In this document: one piece after another, positions 26,118-34,043 of the stretch
Layout: the number at the start of each line of letters is the position of its first letter
Position numbering within the stretch: the first letter of the stretch is position 1
From: Phytohabitans houttuyneae
GTDB taxonomy: Bacteria; Actinomycetota; Actinomycetes; Mycobacteriales; Micromonosporaceae
Length of the DNA: 64,000 nucleotides
Direction of reading: 5' to 3'
Assembly (NCBI RefSeq): GCF_011764425.1
Contig: NZ_BLPF01000001.1
Coordinates: 4,827,001 to 4,891,000, forward strand
Translations under genes and position numbers: made by a program
Notes under the pieces: model-generated
Databases searched by the model: none
Told to the model about the DNA's origin: nothing
What the model saw: the letters and a program-made list of their open reading frames with translations, nothing else

Positions 26118-27061
26118 GCCCTGGCGTGGACCCGATCCACCGCGTCCGTCAGGGCGAGGGTCTCGGGATCGGTGAGCGACGCGAGGACCTCAGGCAGGAT
26201 TTCGACGGCCGCGAAATGGCCGGCCTCTGGCTCGATCCACACGCGCGCGCGGAGAATCTGCTTCCCGAGCCACAGCGTGTGGCTGCGCGGGGCGAGTCTG
26301 TCCTTCTCTCCGTGCCAGAGGAGGACAGGGCATGCGATGTCCCCGAGGCGAAAGCCCCACGGCGTCCGGAGGGCGTAGGTGTCGTCGATCCACCCGATCG
26401 GGCCTTGCCGGACCGCGACCCTGTAGCTGCCCTTGATCAGCTTCCGCAAGGCCCTGTCATTGACGACGCGCTCGTCCAGCGTGCACAACGACGACCTGAT
26501 GAAGTTGACCAGGCTTTCCGGGTCATCCTGCATGTCGTAGGCGCGCTTCTTGATGTCTTGGATGAGGTCGCAAAGCTCATTGTCCGCCCTCATGTAGTCC
26601 GAGACGTTTTGCTCGGCCATTCCCTCGTACCAGTCCAGGTCAGCGGCATCGGCCGGGGCGAAGCAGACCAGAGCGGCCGCGCTCGTCACCCGTTCGTGCA
26701 GGATCGCCGCGCACGCGAGCGCGTGTGGGCCACCACCGGAGCGGCCGACGACAGCGAATTTCTCAATACGCAGGTGGTCGGCGATGGCTTCGACGTCTTT
26801 GGCCGCGTCCGCGACCGACCGTTCATGGAGGGGGTCCGACCCGCCATAGCCAGGGCGATCGTAGGAAATGAGCTTGATCCCCATCCGGTGCAGGACGATC
26901 GGTCGTGGCTTCGGCCCGCTCTTGCTGCCTGGGGTGCCGTGCATCAGGAAGATCGGATAACCGTCGGGATCTCCGGTGACGTCTATCGCTAACGTGCGCC
27001 CGCCCAGGTCCACATAGGCCTCGTCCACCTCGGCCTCTGAATGCGCCTCTTGCAGCGCCAC
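26111..27061 (-). CDS. alpha/beta hydrolase next to the fxs locus
   Basis: 316 aa. GTG 27061 has AGGAGG five bases upstream. It has an oxyanion segment FLMHGTPGSKSGPKPRP, YDRPGYGGSD, nucleophile elbow VVGRSGGGPHALA (Ser), acid in LLWHGEKDRLAP, and His in PEAGHFAAV. These are all parts of an intact serine hydrolase. It is convergent with fxsT, sharing 7 bp. It may process or release the modified FxsA peptide, or act on something unrelated; the only support for a link is position within the accessory block. Confidence 0.8.
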   Translation of the reverse strand: MALQEAHSEAEVDEAYVDLGGRTLAIDVTGDPDGYPIFLMHGTPGSKSGPKPRPIVLHRMGIKLISYDRPGYGGSDPLHERSVADAAKDVEAIADHLRIEKFAVVGRSGGGPHALACAAILHERVTSAAALVCFAPADAADLDWYEGMAEQNVSDYMRADNELCDLIQDIKKRAYDMQDDPESLVNFIRSSLCTLDERVVNDRALRKLIKGSYRVAVRQGPIGWIDDTYALRTPWGFRLGDIACPVLLWHGEKDRLAPRSHTLWLGKQILRARVWIEPEAGHFAAVEILPEVLASLTDPETLALTDAVDRVHARAQ

Positions 27062-27484
27062 CCGGGCCTCCTGTCAGTCGTGGTACGTGAGCCTGGTTCA
27101 ACCCCAGGAACGCATACATTGCCCAGGTATGGACCAAAAGCCCGATTCTAGCTCAGAACCTATCGGCGATGTAGTACTGTCCGCAACTTGTCGTAGATTC
27201 CAAAGCATCGCATCAACTTTGGTCGTTGGATACCCCTACGCTTGCTTCTTGCCTTTGTGCGACAACACTGCCCGCAGACCTTGCCAATGGTCGTAACTGG
27301 CTCAAGGCATAACAACGCTCTGCCGGAAATTTGATAAAAGCCTGGCTGTATGGGCGGACTCGGTGATCCGAGCGGCCTGCGCGGCCGGCCGGAAGTCTGG
27401 ACGTGGCGTGGGTCATCTTGGCGAAGGTCGTTAGGTCGTCTAATGTTAGGAGCACTAACGATCGCGGTGACGGGGAGCGGGACT
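27062..27484. other. 423-bp intergenic region at the distal edge of the fxs locus
   Basis: No gene is supported. GC content is clearly lower than in the surrounding core genes, especially 27110-27340, with short A/T runs. It must hold the promoter of the alpha/beta hydrolase (minus) and that of the hemerythrin gene (plus). Apart from the GTTAG/CTAAC dyad annotated separately, I see no terminator, repeat or tRNA-derived direct repeat. Confidence 0.4.
27445..27459. promoter_or_regulatory. dyad GTTAG-N5-CTAAC upstream of the hemerythrin gene
   Basis: GTTAG (27445-27449) and CTAAC (27455-27459) form a short operator-like inverted repeat, with a further CGTTAG at 27429-27434 in the same orientation as the first arm. 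The dyad is 25 bp ahead of the hemerythrin ATG, where a repressor could block initiation. No candidate regulator gene is adjacent. Confidence 0.35.
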
Positions 27485-28120
27485 ATGGCGACGTTGGACA
27501 TGACCATGATGTACGCCTTCCACGAGGCGCTGCGGCGCGACGTGGAGCGGATCGCGCGGATCGGTGCACGCCAGGACGGTGACCCGCGGGAGGTGCTGCG
27601 CACCGCGGTCGGGTGGGAGATGTTCAAGGCGTACCTGACCGTGCACCACACCTCCGAGGACGACGCGCTCTGGCCGCCGCTGCAGCGGGAGTTGGCCGGC
27701 AAGCCCGACGACCTCGCGCTCCTCGATGCCATGGAGGCCGAGCACGCCGCCATCGACCCGCTTCTTGAGGGCATCGACGCGGCGCTGGCCGACCGCGAGT
27801 CGGGGGTTGAGCGGCTCGGCGGGCTCGTGGACGCGCTGGTCACGGGGCTGGGCGGGCACCTGCGCCACGAGGAGCGGGAGGCGCTGCCGCTGATCGGGGC
27901 GACCCTGGACGAGGGGCAGTGGGCGCGCTTCGGCGAGCTGCACCGGACGCGGATCGGTGCGGACCTCAACCGCTACCTGCCCTGGGTGCTCGACAGCGCG
28001 AGCCCGGAGCGGACCGAGCGGATCCTGGGTGGGCTGCCGACGCCGTTGCTCGCGGCCTACCGCGACGAATGGCAGCCTGCCTACGCGCGGCTGCAAATAT
28101 GGGGGCATGACGGATCCTGA
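27485..28120 (+). CDS. hemerythrin-domain (HHE) protein
   Basis: 211 aa from ATG 27485 with CGGGGAG ahead. It shows the helical hemerythrin pattern with metal-ligand histidines and acids: YAFHEALRRDVERI, YLTVHHTSEDDALWP, MEAEHAAIDPLLEG and HLRHEEREALPLI. The set H...H-x-x-x-E...H...H-x-x-x-E would bind a non-heme di-iron centre, used for O2, NO or redox sensing. It overlaps the following methyltransferase gene by 14 bp, so the two are co-translated. The preceding in-frame codons back to 27350 do not resemble the family. Confidence 0.85.
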   Translation: MATLDMTMMYAFHEALRRDVERIARIGARQDGDPREVLRTAVGWEMFKAYLTVHHTSEDDALWPPLQRELAGKPDDLALLDAMEAEHAAIDPLLEGIDAALADRESGVERLGGLVDALVTGLGGHLRHEEREALPLIGATLDEGQWARFGELHRTRIGADLNRYLPWVLDSASPERTERILGGLPTPLLAAYRDEWQPAYARLQIWGHDGS

Positions 28121-28765
28121 CGAGGTGAGCCGGCAGCTCGCGGCCGAGTCTCTGGCGGTGGACGACCCGACCGGGTGGTTCGAGCGCCTCTACTCGGCCG
28201 CGGACGCCGGTGCGGCGGTGGTGCCCTGGGACCGCGGGGCCGCCCACCCGCTCATCGTGGAGTGGGCCCAGGGGCGTGGGCGGCCACAGCAGCAGGAGCA
28301 GGCGCAACAGCGGGAGCGGGCGCTCGTCGTAGGGGCGGGGTTGGGCTTCGACGCGGAGTACATCGCCGGCCTCGGGTTTGAGACCACCGCCTTCGACATT
28401 TCGCCCACGGCCGTGCGGCGGGCGCAGGAGCGCAGCGAGCGCGTGCGCTTCCGCACCGCCGACCTGCTCGACCCGCCGGCTGAGTGGCACGGCGCGTTCG
28501 ACCTCGTGGTGGAGAGCCTCACCGTGCAGTCGATGCCGGTCGGGCCGCGAAAGGCGGCCATCCACAACGTCGCCGGCTTCGTGGCGCCGGGTGGCACGCT
28601 GCTCGTCGTCGCGTTCGCCAGGATGAGCACGACGAGCCGTTCGAGGGGCCGCCGTGGCCGCTCACGCGTGCCGACATCGCGGCCTTCGGCGAGGGCCTGG
28701 AGACGGTGGCGGTCGAGAGGGTGGAGGGCCGCTGGCGGGCGGAGTTCAGGCGTCCAGCCGCTTGA
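28107..28765 (+). CDS. SAM-dependent methyltransferase; frameshift near 28621
   Basis: ATG 28107 starts MTDPDEVSRQLAAESLA. SAM motif I is ALVVGAGLGFDAEYIAGLG, followed by TTAFDISPTAVRRAQER and FDLVVESLTVQSMP; this resembles thiopurine/Rossmann methyltransferases. After VAPGGTLLVVAFAR the frame breaks; adding one G at 28621-28622 continues DEHDEPFEGPPWPLTRAD and ends EFRRPAA at 28765, giving 219 aa. Translationally coupled to the hemerythrin gene. Substrate unknown. Its end overlaps the convergent MmcQ/YjbR gene by 20 bp. Confidence 0.78.
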
Positions 28766-29105
28766 CCAGGGTCGCGGGTGCCACGGTGCGGTACGCGTCT
28801 TCGCACAGCTCGGCGATCTCGGCCCAGTCGACGGTGCCGTCCAGGCGGACGCCCAGCCAGCCGCGGTGCCCCACGTAAGGCGGGCGGAAGAAGCGCTCGG
28901 GCGCCTCGGCGGTCAGCTCGCCCTGCACGCCGGCCGGCGCGGCGCACCACAGGTGTGGAAACTCGTTGTCGTGGTGGCCGTGCTCCCACAGCGTGACGAA
29001 CGTGCTCTTGCCGCGCACAAACCAGGTGGGCGCCCCGTGGCTAGGGCGCTCGGTCACCTCCGGAAACCGACCGCAGATCTCCCGTAGCCGCTCGACCGCT
29101 CCCAT
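28746..29105 (-). CDS. MmcQ/YjbR-family protein
   Basis: 119 aa. It begins MGAVERLREICGRFPEVTER and has the family landmarks HGAPTWFVRGKSTFVTLWE, FPHLWCAAP and YVGHRGWLGVRLDG, ending with VDWAEIAELCEDAYRTVAP. The fold resembles a cyclo-octane-shaped DNA-binding domain (MmcQ), but a DNA target has not been shown in general. Length is typical. Its start lies inside the 3' end of the acyltransferase gene upstream on the same strand (65-bp overlap), which is unusually long and may reflect an error in that gene's end. Confidence 0.85.
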   Translation of the reverse strand: MGAVERLREICGRFPEVTERPSHGAPTWFVRGKSTFVTLWEHGHHDNEFPHLWCAAPAGVQGELTAEAPERFFRPPYVGHRGWLGVRLDGTVDWAEIAELCEDAYRTVAPATLVKRLDA

Positions 29106-30072
29106 GCCACAAGGCTAGACGTGCGGGGCGGCGGGCGGAGACGTCCTCGATCCAACCGAGCAGCAGCACGGGGCCGAGCAGCAGGGCCAGCGCCACCGCC
29201 AGGTAGCCCGCCTGGCCGAGCCGCCACGCGCCGATCGCGTCGCCGACCGTGAAGCAGGCGGCGATGGCCAGGTTGTGCCAGAGGTAGATGGTGACGGCGC
29301 GCGAGTTAACGGCGGACACCACGCGGCCGAGCGCGGGCCACCGCATCCGGGGCGAGAGCCGCAGCAGCACGAGCACGAAGCCCAGCGAGTACAGCGCCTG
29401 CGCGGGCGGGACGTCGTTGAGGTCCCACCCGCCCGGCGCGAAGACCAGGACCCACCCGACCCCGGCCGCGACGCACGCGGCCGCGAGCGCGGCGAGCAGC
29501 GGTGCCGCCATGCGGCGCAGCGCGCCGTCGCGGTGGGCGAAGCCGGCGATCCAGCACGCGCCGAACGTGGCCAGGTCGCTCACCACACCGGCGTCACCCA
29601 CCGCGAACACAAGGCACAGCGGGGCCAGCAGGGTCCGCAAGGGCCATCGGCGGTACGCCCACAGCAGGATCGGTGACAGGACGACAAGCCAGAGGTACGT
29701 GACGATGTACCACAGCACCTCGGTCGCGGGCAGTGCCCACGCCGTGCCGGGCGGCGAGGCGAGCGGCACCAGCCACAGCAGCAGCTTTGCCCAATGTGGA
29801 CGGTCGGCCCAGCCGTGCCAGAGCATCGCCGGTACGAGCACGGCGGCCAGTGCCCAGAAGGCGGGCAGCAGGCGCCGCAGCCGGGCGGCCAGCACATGGT
29901 CGGGCGCGCCGTTCGAGCGGTCCAGCGACAGGGCGATCAGTGAGCCGCCGATGCCGAACATCACGCCCATTGCGGGAAACGCGTAGCCGAGCCAGGCCGC
30001 GGGGAACGTGTGGTAGACGATGACTCGCACGATCGCGGCGGCGCGCAGCGTGTCGAGGTAGTGGTCACGCAC
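29041..30072 (-). CDS. acyltransferase-3 family membrane protein
   Basis: 343 aa with about ten hydrophobic segments. The start MRDHYLDTLRAAAIVRVIVYHTF has the conserved Arg and His of the OatA/NodX acyltransferase-3 fold, followed by FPAMGVMFGIGGSLIA, LRRLLPAFWALA and, near the end, IYLWHNLAIAACF. It would O-acylate an extracytoplasmic glycan. It overlaps the upstream deacetylase-glycosyltransferase gene by 8 bp, so the acceptor is likely that polysaccharide. The last 20 residues (past ARRPAR) run into the MmcQ gene and look non-family; the true end may be earlier if a base is missing near 29130. Confidence 0.83.
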   Translation of the reverse strand: MRDHYLDTLRAAAIVRVIVYHTFPAAWLGYAFPAMGVMFGIGGSLIALSLDRSNGAPDHVLAARLRRLLPAFWALAAVLVPAMLWHGWADRPHWAKLLLWLVPLASPPGTAWALPATEVLWYIVTYLWLVVLSPILLWAYRRWPLRTLLAPLCLVFAVGDAGVVSDLATFGACWIAGFAHRDGALRRMAAPLLAALAAACVAAGVGWVLVFAPGGWDLNDVPPAQALYSLGFVLVLLRLSPRMRWPALGRVVSAVNSRAVTIYLWHNLAIAACFTVGDAIGAWRLGQAGYLAVALALLLGPVLLLGWIEDVSARRPARLALWHGSGRAATGDLRSVSGGDRAP

Positions 30073-32155
30073 GGCCGGACACCGTCGCCTGGCCGGTGCG
30101 GTGCATCCGCTGCCAGCGCAGCCGCGCGCCGGTCACCGCGGTCACCACCGACTGGATCAGGACGAGGTACATCAGCTGGCGGTAGACGATCTGCTGCAGC
30201 GGCAGTACCCACAATGGACGGTGGTCCTCCCGGTCCAGCCGGAAGGCGACCGCGGCGGTGACCACCTGCAGTGCCAGCATGCCCGCCCACGCGATGGCGG
30301 TCTCGGTCCAGCCGAGGAAGGCGAGGCCGTACACGGTGAGCAGGTCGATGACCGGCGCGAGCAGCGGCAGCGCCACGCCGAACAGGGCGAGGAACGGCAG
30401 GCCGAACCGCCCGAACGGGCCCTTCTCCACCAGCGCGCGCCGGTGCTTCCACATCGCCTGCATCGTGCCGTAGCTCCACCGGTACCGCTGCTTCCACAGC
30501 TCGGCCACGGTGGCCGGCGCCTCGGTCCAGGCGCGCGCACTCTCCTCGTACACGACGTGCCAGCCGGCGCGGAGCAGCGCCATCGTGAGGTCTGTGTCCT
30601 CCGCGAGCGTGTCGTCGCTGAGGCCGCCGGCGCTGATCAGCGCGCGTCGCCGGAAGGCGCCGATCGCGCCGGGCACGGTCGGCATGCAGCGCAGCGTCTC
30701 GTAGAGGCGACGGTCGAGGTTGAAACCGATCACGTACTCGATGTGCTGCCACCGGGCGACGAGGCTGTGCCGGTTGCCCACCTTGACGTTGCCGGCGACC
30801 GCGCCCACCGAGGGGTCGGCGAACGGTTGCACGAGGCGGCGCACCGAGTCCGGTTCGAAGACGGTGTCGCCGTCGACCATCACGACGAGCTCGTGACGGG
30901 CGGCCGCGACACCGGCGTTGAGCGCGCTGGCCTTGCCGCCGTTGGGTTTGCGGATGACATCCACGTTGGGCAGGCGGAGCGCCTCCACGATGTCCGCCGT
31001 GCCGTCCGTCGAACCGTCGTCGACGACGATGACCTCGATGCCCGGGTGGTCGCCGGCGGCCAGCGACCGGACGGCGGCGGCGATGCCCTCCTTCTCGTTG
31101 TACGCGGGCACGATCACCGACACCGGCTCGGTGACCGGCGGCCCCCAGGACCACGCGGGCGAGCGGCGCCGCCGGGCGTGGCGGCCGGCGAGGGCGAGGA
31201 GCAGGAGGGTACGCGCGATGGCGAGCACGCCCACCGCCACGAACACGACCGTGATCCCGACGAGTACACCGTCGGCGATCCCCACCGCCCAGACCAGCGC
31301 GGTGCCGCGCCAGCGGTCGGCGCTGGAGGCCGGCGGGTTCGGTGCGAGCGCGGGGCGGGCGAGCGCCCGGTTGAGGCCGCCGCTCACGGTCGTGAAGTGG
31401 TAGCCGCGGGCCAGCAGCTGGGGGATGAGCCGCTCCAGCGCCGCGACCGTCTGCGCGCGGTCGCCGCCGGCGTCGTGCATGAGCACGATCGCGCCCGAGT
31501 CTCCGGGCGGGGTGGCGTCGCGGACGATCGCGTCCACGCCGGGCCGCGCCCAGTCGCGGCTGTCCCGGTCGTTGACGACGACCAGGTAGCCGAGCCGCCC
31601 AGCCTCGCGGATCAGCTCCCACTCGCCGTCGTCGACGGCGTCCGGCTGCGAGGAGTACGGGAAGCGCAGCAGCGGCGTGCGCACACCGGCGGCGCGGGCG
31701 ATGGCGAGCTGGGTCTGCGAGTACTCGGCGTGCCGCCGCCACCCGGCCAGTGTGGACAGCCGCGGGTGGGTGAACGTGTGTACCCCGATCTCGTGGCCAC
31801 CGGCGACGAGCCGCTGTACCAGGTCGGGGTGGCGGGCCACCTGGGAGCCGACGACGAAGAAGGTGGCGTCCACGCCGTACCGGTCGAGCACGCGCTGGAT
31901 CCGGGGCGTCCACCATGGATCGGGACCGTCGTCGAAGGTGAGGGCGATGGTCTTGTCGGGCAGCCGGTACGACCTGGGTGCGCCGTCGCCGGCGCTGAGG
32001 ATAGGCCCGCCCTCGCTGATCTCGGCGGGCACCGAGTCGCTGCTGCCCTTGTCTGGCGCGGTCGCGTCCGGGCTGAAGCGCGCGCTCGCGTACGCCTCGA
32101 CGAACAGGACGCTCAGGAAGACCGCCAGGAGGGTCAGCGTGACAGCGCGCCTCAT
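30065..32155 (-). CDS. fused polysaccharide deacetylase / family 2 glycosyltransferase
   Basis: 696 aa. A signal-like helix at residues 5-25 is followed by a NodB deacetylase domain (about 65-260: IALTFDDGPDPWW with the catalytic Asp pair, GVHTFTHPRLS with the metal His pair, RFPYSS, and IVLMHDAGG). A membrane helix comes near 290-325, then a processive GT2 domain (about 345-580: VIVVDDGSTDGT, MVDGDTVF, AEDTDLTM and QRYRWSYG), then about four C-terminal helices. Such fusions build and partly N-deacetylate beta-linked aminosugar polymers; MatB of Streptomyces is a comparable protein known for a PNAG-like matrix. It overlaps both neighbours, so all three form one operon. Confidence 0.88.
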   Translation of the reverse strand: MRRAVTLTLLAVFLSVLFVEAYASARFSPDATAPDKGSSDSVPAEISEGGPILSAGDGAPRSYRLPDKTIALTFDDGPDPWWTPRIQRVLDRYGVDATFFVVGSQVARHPDLVQRLVAGGHEIGVHTFTHPRLSTLAGWRRHAEYSQTQLAIARAAGVRTPLLRFPYSSQPDAVDDGEWELIREAGRLGYLVVVNDRDSRDWARPGVDAIVRDATPPGDSGAIVLMHDAGGDRAQTVAALERLIPQLLARGYHFTTVSGGLNRALARPALAPNPPASSADRWRGTALVWAVGIADGVLVGITVVFVAVGVLAIARTLLLLALAGRHARRRRSPAWSWGPPVTEPVSVIVPAYNEKEGIAAAVRSLAAGDHPGIEVIVVDDGSTDGTADIVEALRLPNVDVIRKPNGGKASALNAGVAAARHELVVMVDGDTVFEPDSVRRLVQPFADPSVGAVAGNVKVGNRHSLVARWQHIEYVIGFNLDRRLYETLRCMPTVPGAIGAFRRRALISAGGLSDDTLAEDTDLTMALLRAGWHVVYEESARAWTEAPATVAELWKQRYRWSYGTMQAMWKHRRALVEKGPFGRFGLPFLALFGVALPLLAPVIDLLTVYGLAFLGWTETAIAWAGMLALQVVTAAVAFRLDREDHRPLWVLPLQQIVYRQLMYLVLIQSVVTAVTGARLRWQRMHRTGQATVSGRA

Positions 32156-32763
32156 CGGTCCGCGGACTCCGCGGTGAGCAGGTCGAGGATGGGGCCGACC
32201 ACCGGCAGGCCGCCGCCCGGTTCCTCCTGGGGCGCTTCCGGGGTCGGCTCGGGCGCCGGGGGATCGGTGGGGCGGGGCACGGGCGGGTCGCTCGGCACCG
32301 GTACCGGCGGGTCGGTGGGCTCCGGGTCAGGTGGCGGCTCCGTCGGTGCCGGCGGTTCGGTCGGCGCCGGCGGCGCGCTGCTCGGTGGGGGCACCGGTGT
32401 GGACTCCGCGCGCGGCAATGCCGGGGTGCGCGGCGGCGGGGGCGTCGAGGCTCCGCCGGGCTCGCGCGGCTGCAGGCGCATCGGGAGCGCCTCGACCTGG
32501 GGGCGGTCGCCGCCCGGCAGCGGTACCCCGGAGGCGCGCTCCGGCGGCTCGGTCTGGCGCACGGCCGGCGCCGGGCGGTCCGTCGGCGCCGGGATCAGGA
32601 CGAGCGCGCCCGGGCGGGCCGGGTGCCCGATGACGCTGGCGGCGACGAGGCCCGTGTAGGCCAGGCAGGCCGCTCCGACGGCGTACGCGATGCGGCGCAC
32701 CCGCCGCCGGCGCCGCCCGGTGGCGTCGACGAACACCGGGTTCGAACCCTCTGGTCGAGTCAC
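32152..32763 (-). CDS. proline-rich membrane protein heading the polysaccharide operon
   Basis: 203 aa. A basic N-terminus (RRRRRVRRIAYAVG) is followed by one membrane helix (about residues 25-47) and a long extracytoplasmic Pro/Glu/Thr-rich region (PTEPPAPTEPPPDPEPTDPP), ending in LPVVGPILDLLTAE. It has no enzymatic motif. It is probably wall-spanning or a scaffold for the polysaccharide machine; the ATGA overlap with the next gene (32152-32155) supports a shared function. No homologous family is recognised. Confidence 0.65.
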   Translation of the reverse strand: MTRPEGSNPVFVDATGRRRRRVRRIAYAVGAACLAYTGLVAASVIGHPARPGALVLIPAPTDRPAPAVRQTEPPERASGVPLPGGDRPQVEALPMRLQPREPGGASTPPPPRTPALPRAESTPVPPPSSAPPAPTEPPAPTEPPPDPEPTDPPVPVPSDPPVPRPTDPPAPEPTPEAPQEEPGGGLPVVGPILDLLTAESADR

Positions 32764-33176
32764 CAGGGGAGGGTAAGGATCGATTGACGGCTGACCCCCA
32801 TTTCAGGTCCTTCCAATGGGGCCGCCAGAATCGCGGAAAGAATTGTCCAAAATGGTGGCGTGGCGCTCCACGCCCGTTTTCGCAAGCCTGTGAGCAGCCG
32901 TGATGCCCAACCCGGAATGTGGTTACTGTCCGGATGGCGACGTTTCTAGGGATAGAGGCCATGTGGCACGGGAGAAACCTCAAGATCTATGCCGTGGTGA
33001 GTTCGGTCCCGTCAGGGCACGTCGTCAAACCTCCTCCTTATTCGTATATGTCGGATATGCCAGCACGTCGCGCGACCCCGAACAGGGAAAGTGATCGATG
33101 TCATGGTCGTTGCGTCAGAAATCTGACCAGCCGTGACCCGTTGTGCGGTTGATCCGGGGTGACTAAGCTGACCGGT

Positions 33177-33224
33177 GCGCGCCCCTATCGCCCGCTTCCC
33201 CCGTGGCAGGCGATCGGGGCGCGC
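33177..33224 (+). terminator. strong hairpin, terminator or small-RNA 3' end
   Basis: GCGCGCCCC (33177-33185) pairs with GGGGCGCGC (33216-33224); after one T/C mismatch, ATCGCC (33187-33192) pairs with GGCGAT (33209-33214). The loop contains a C5 run (33198-33202). The stem is followed by TCTTTGT. No coding gene lies upstream on the plus strand, so if it terminates anything it is a non-coding transcript. Confidence 0.5.
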
Positions 33225-33499
33225 CTCTTTGTATCCAGCCCCTCCAGCCCACCTTGATCTTGCGCTTGGGTATTTCGGACATAGTCGGGCACAAGATCAT
33301 AAGGTTGTCACCCATAGACCCGCTTGTGCTGTCCCGCTGATATTCCCGGTGTCAACTAACATGAATGTTCGGCTTGAGTTTCTTTCACGCGAGTTGACAT
33401 TGGGCCCCCTTGGTCGCGAGGCTGTTCCCGGACCGCCGGCCATTACGGGGGGCGCTCTCGTCTTCGCAAGAGCGTCGAGGGCGCGTGTCGGCGGCGGTC

Positions 33500-33538
33500 A
33501 CCGGTGTGGACCGGGACGGTCTCCTGGTCCACACCGGT
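33500..33538. promoter_or_regulatory. 13-bp perfect dyad just upstream of the XRE gene
   Basis: ACCGGTGTGGACC (33500-33512) and GGTCCACACCGGT (33526-33538) are perfect inverted arms around a 13-bp spacer, ending 28 bp before the XRE start. It may be an operator for the XRE protein (autoregulation) or an attenuator hairpin in the 5' leader. Confidence 0.55.
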
Positions 33539-33566
33539 CGGCCCTCTCCCTCGGAGGTGAGCCCCG

Positions 33567-34043
33567 GTGACGACTCCAGGTGAGCCGCGCACCCTCGCGG
33601 ACAAGATCAACCAGCTCTTCCGCACGATTCACCCGCGTGACCGGGGGCCGTACAGCAACGAGGAGGTCGCCTCCTCCATCCGCGACGGTGGCGAGAGCAT
33701 GTCCGCCACGTACCTGTGGATGCTCCGCCGCGGTGAGCGCACCAATCCCACGATGCGCCACCTCCAGGCCCTGGCCGGGTTTTTCGGCGTCGCCCCGGCG
33801 TACTTCTTCGACGAGGCCGTCACCCGCCGCACCGACCGCGACCTGGAGTTGCTCTCCAGCCTGCGGCAGCTCGGCGCCAAGCGGGTGGCCCTGCGCACCG
33901 TTCTGGAGAGCGCCGGCCTTTCCGAGGCAAGCCAGCGGCTCGTGCAGCAGGTCGTCGACCGCTGCCTCGAGCTGGAAGGGCTGAGCGAGGAGGACAGCAA
34001 GGACGCACCGAGCGACGAGGTCGGGCGGGAGGCGCGGCGATGA
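33567..34043 (+). CDS. XRE-type helix-turn-helix regulator
   Basis: 158 aa. GTG 33567 is preceded by GGAGGTGA. The HTH region (about residues 10-80) has LADKINQLFRTIHPRDRG, YSNEEVASSIRDGG, MSATYLWMLRRGERTNPT and LQALAGFFGVAPAYFF, characteristic of the actinobacterial XRE regulators paired with ImmA/IrrE peptidases. The C-terminal part is helical (RTVLESAGLSEASQRLVQQV). It probably represses its own operon until cleaved by the peptidase encoded next; overlap is 4 bp (ATGA). Confidence 0.85.
   Translation: MTTPGEPRTLADKINQLFRTIHPRDRGPYSNEEVASSIRDGGESMSATYLWMLRRGERTNPTMRHLQALAGFFGVAPAYFFDEAVTRRTDRDLELLSSLRQLGAKRVALRTVLESAGLSEASQRLVQQVVDRCLELEGLSEEDSKDAPSDEVGREARR

Larger units (their letters stand above)
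32764..33566. other. 803-bp gene-free region
   Basis: No frame here resembles a protein. The region contains a long GC-rich hairpin (33177-33224), a 13-bp perfect dyad (33500-33538), a smaller hairpin around GCGCTCT/AGAGCGT near 33452-33476, and AT-richer stretches at 33030-33065 and 33285-33400 that could hold promoters. It separates the divergently transcribed polysaccharide operon and the XRE-P450 operon. An unannotated small RNA ending at the 33177-33224 hairpin is possible. Confidence 0.45.

Noticed and set aside
17298-27484. attL/attR direct repeats of tRNA-Ala flanking the fxs locus
   Set aside because: No copy of the tRNA 3' sequence was seen near 27062-27484, and there is no integrase.
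30101-32659. An 852-codon open frame antisense to the deacetylase-glycosyltransferase gene
   Set aside because: Composition is Arg/Gly/His/Val-rich without any domain, and the opposite strand encodes two clear enzyme domains; it is a high-GC shadow frame.
33177-33224. 6C small RNA
   Set aside because: The C-rich loop has five C and the second C-loop hairpin required for that family is not visible; kept only as an orphan hairpin.
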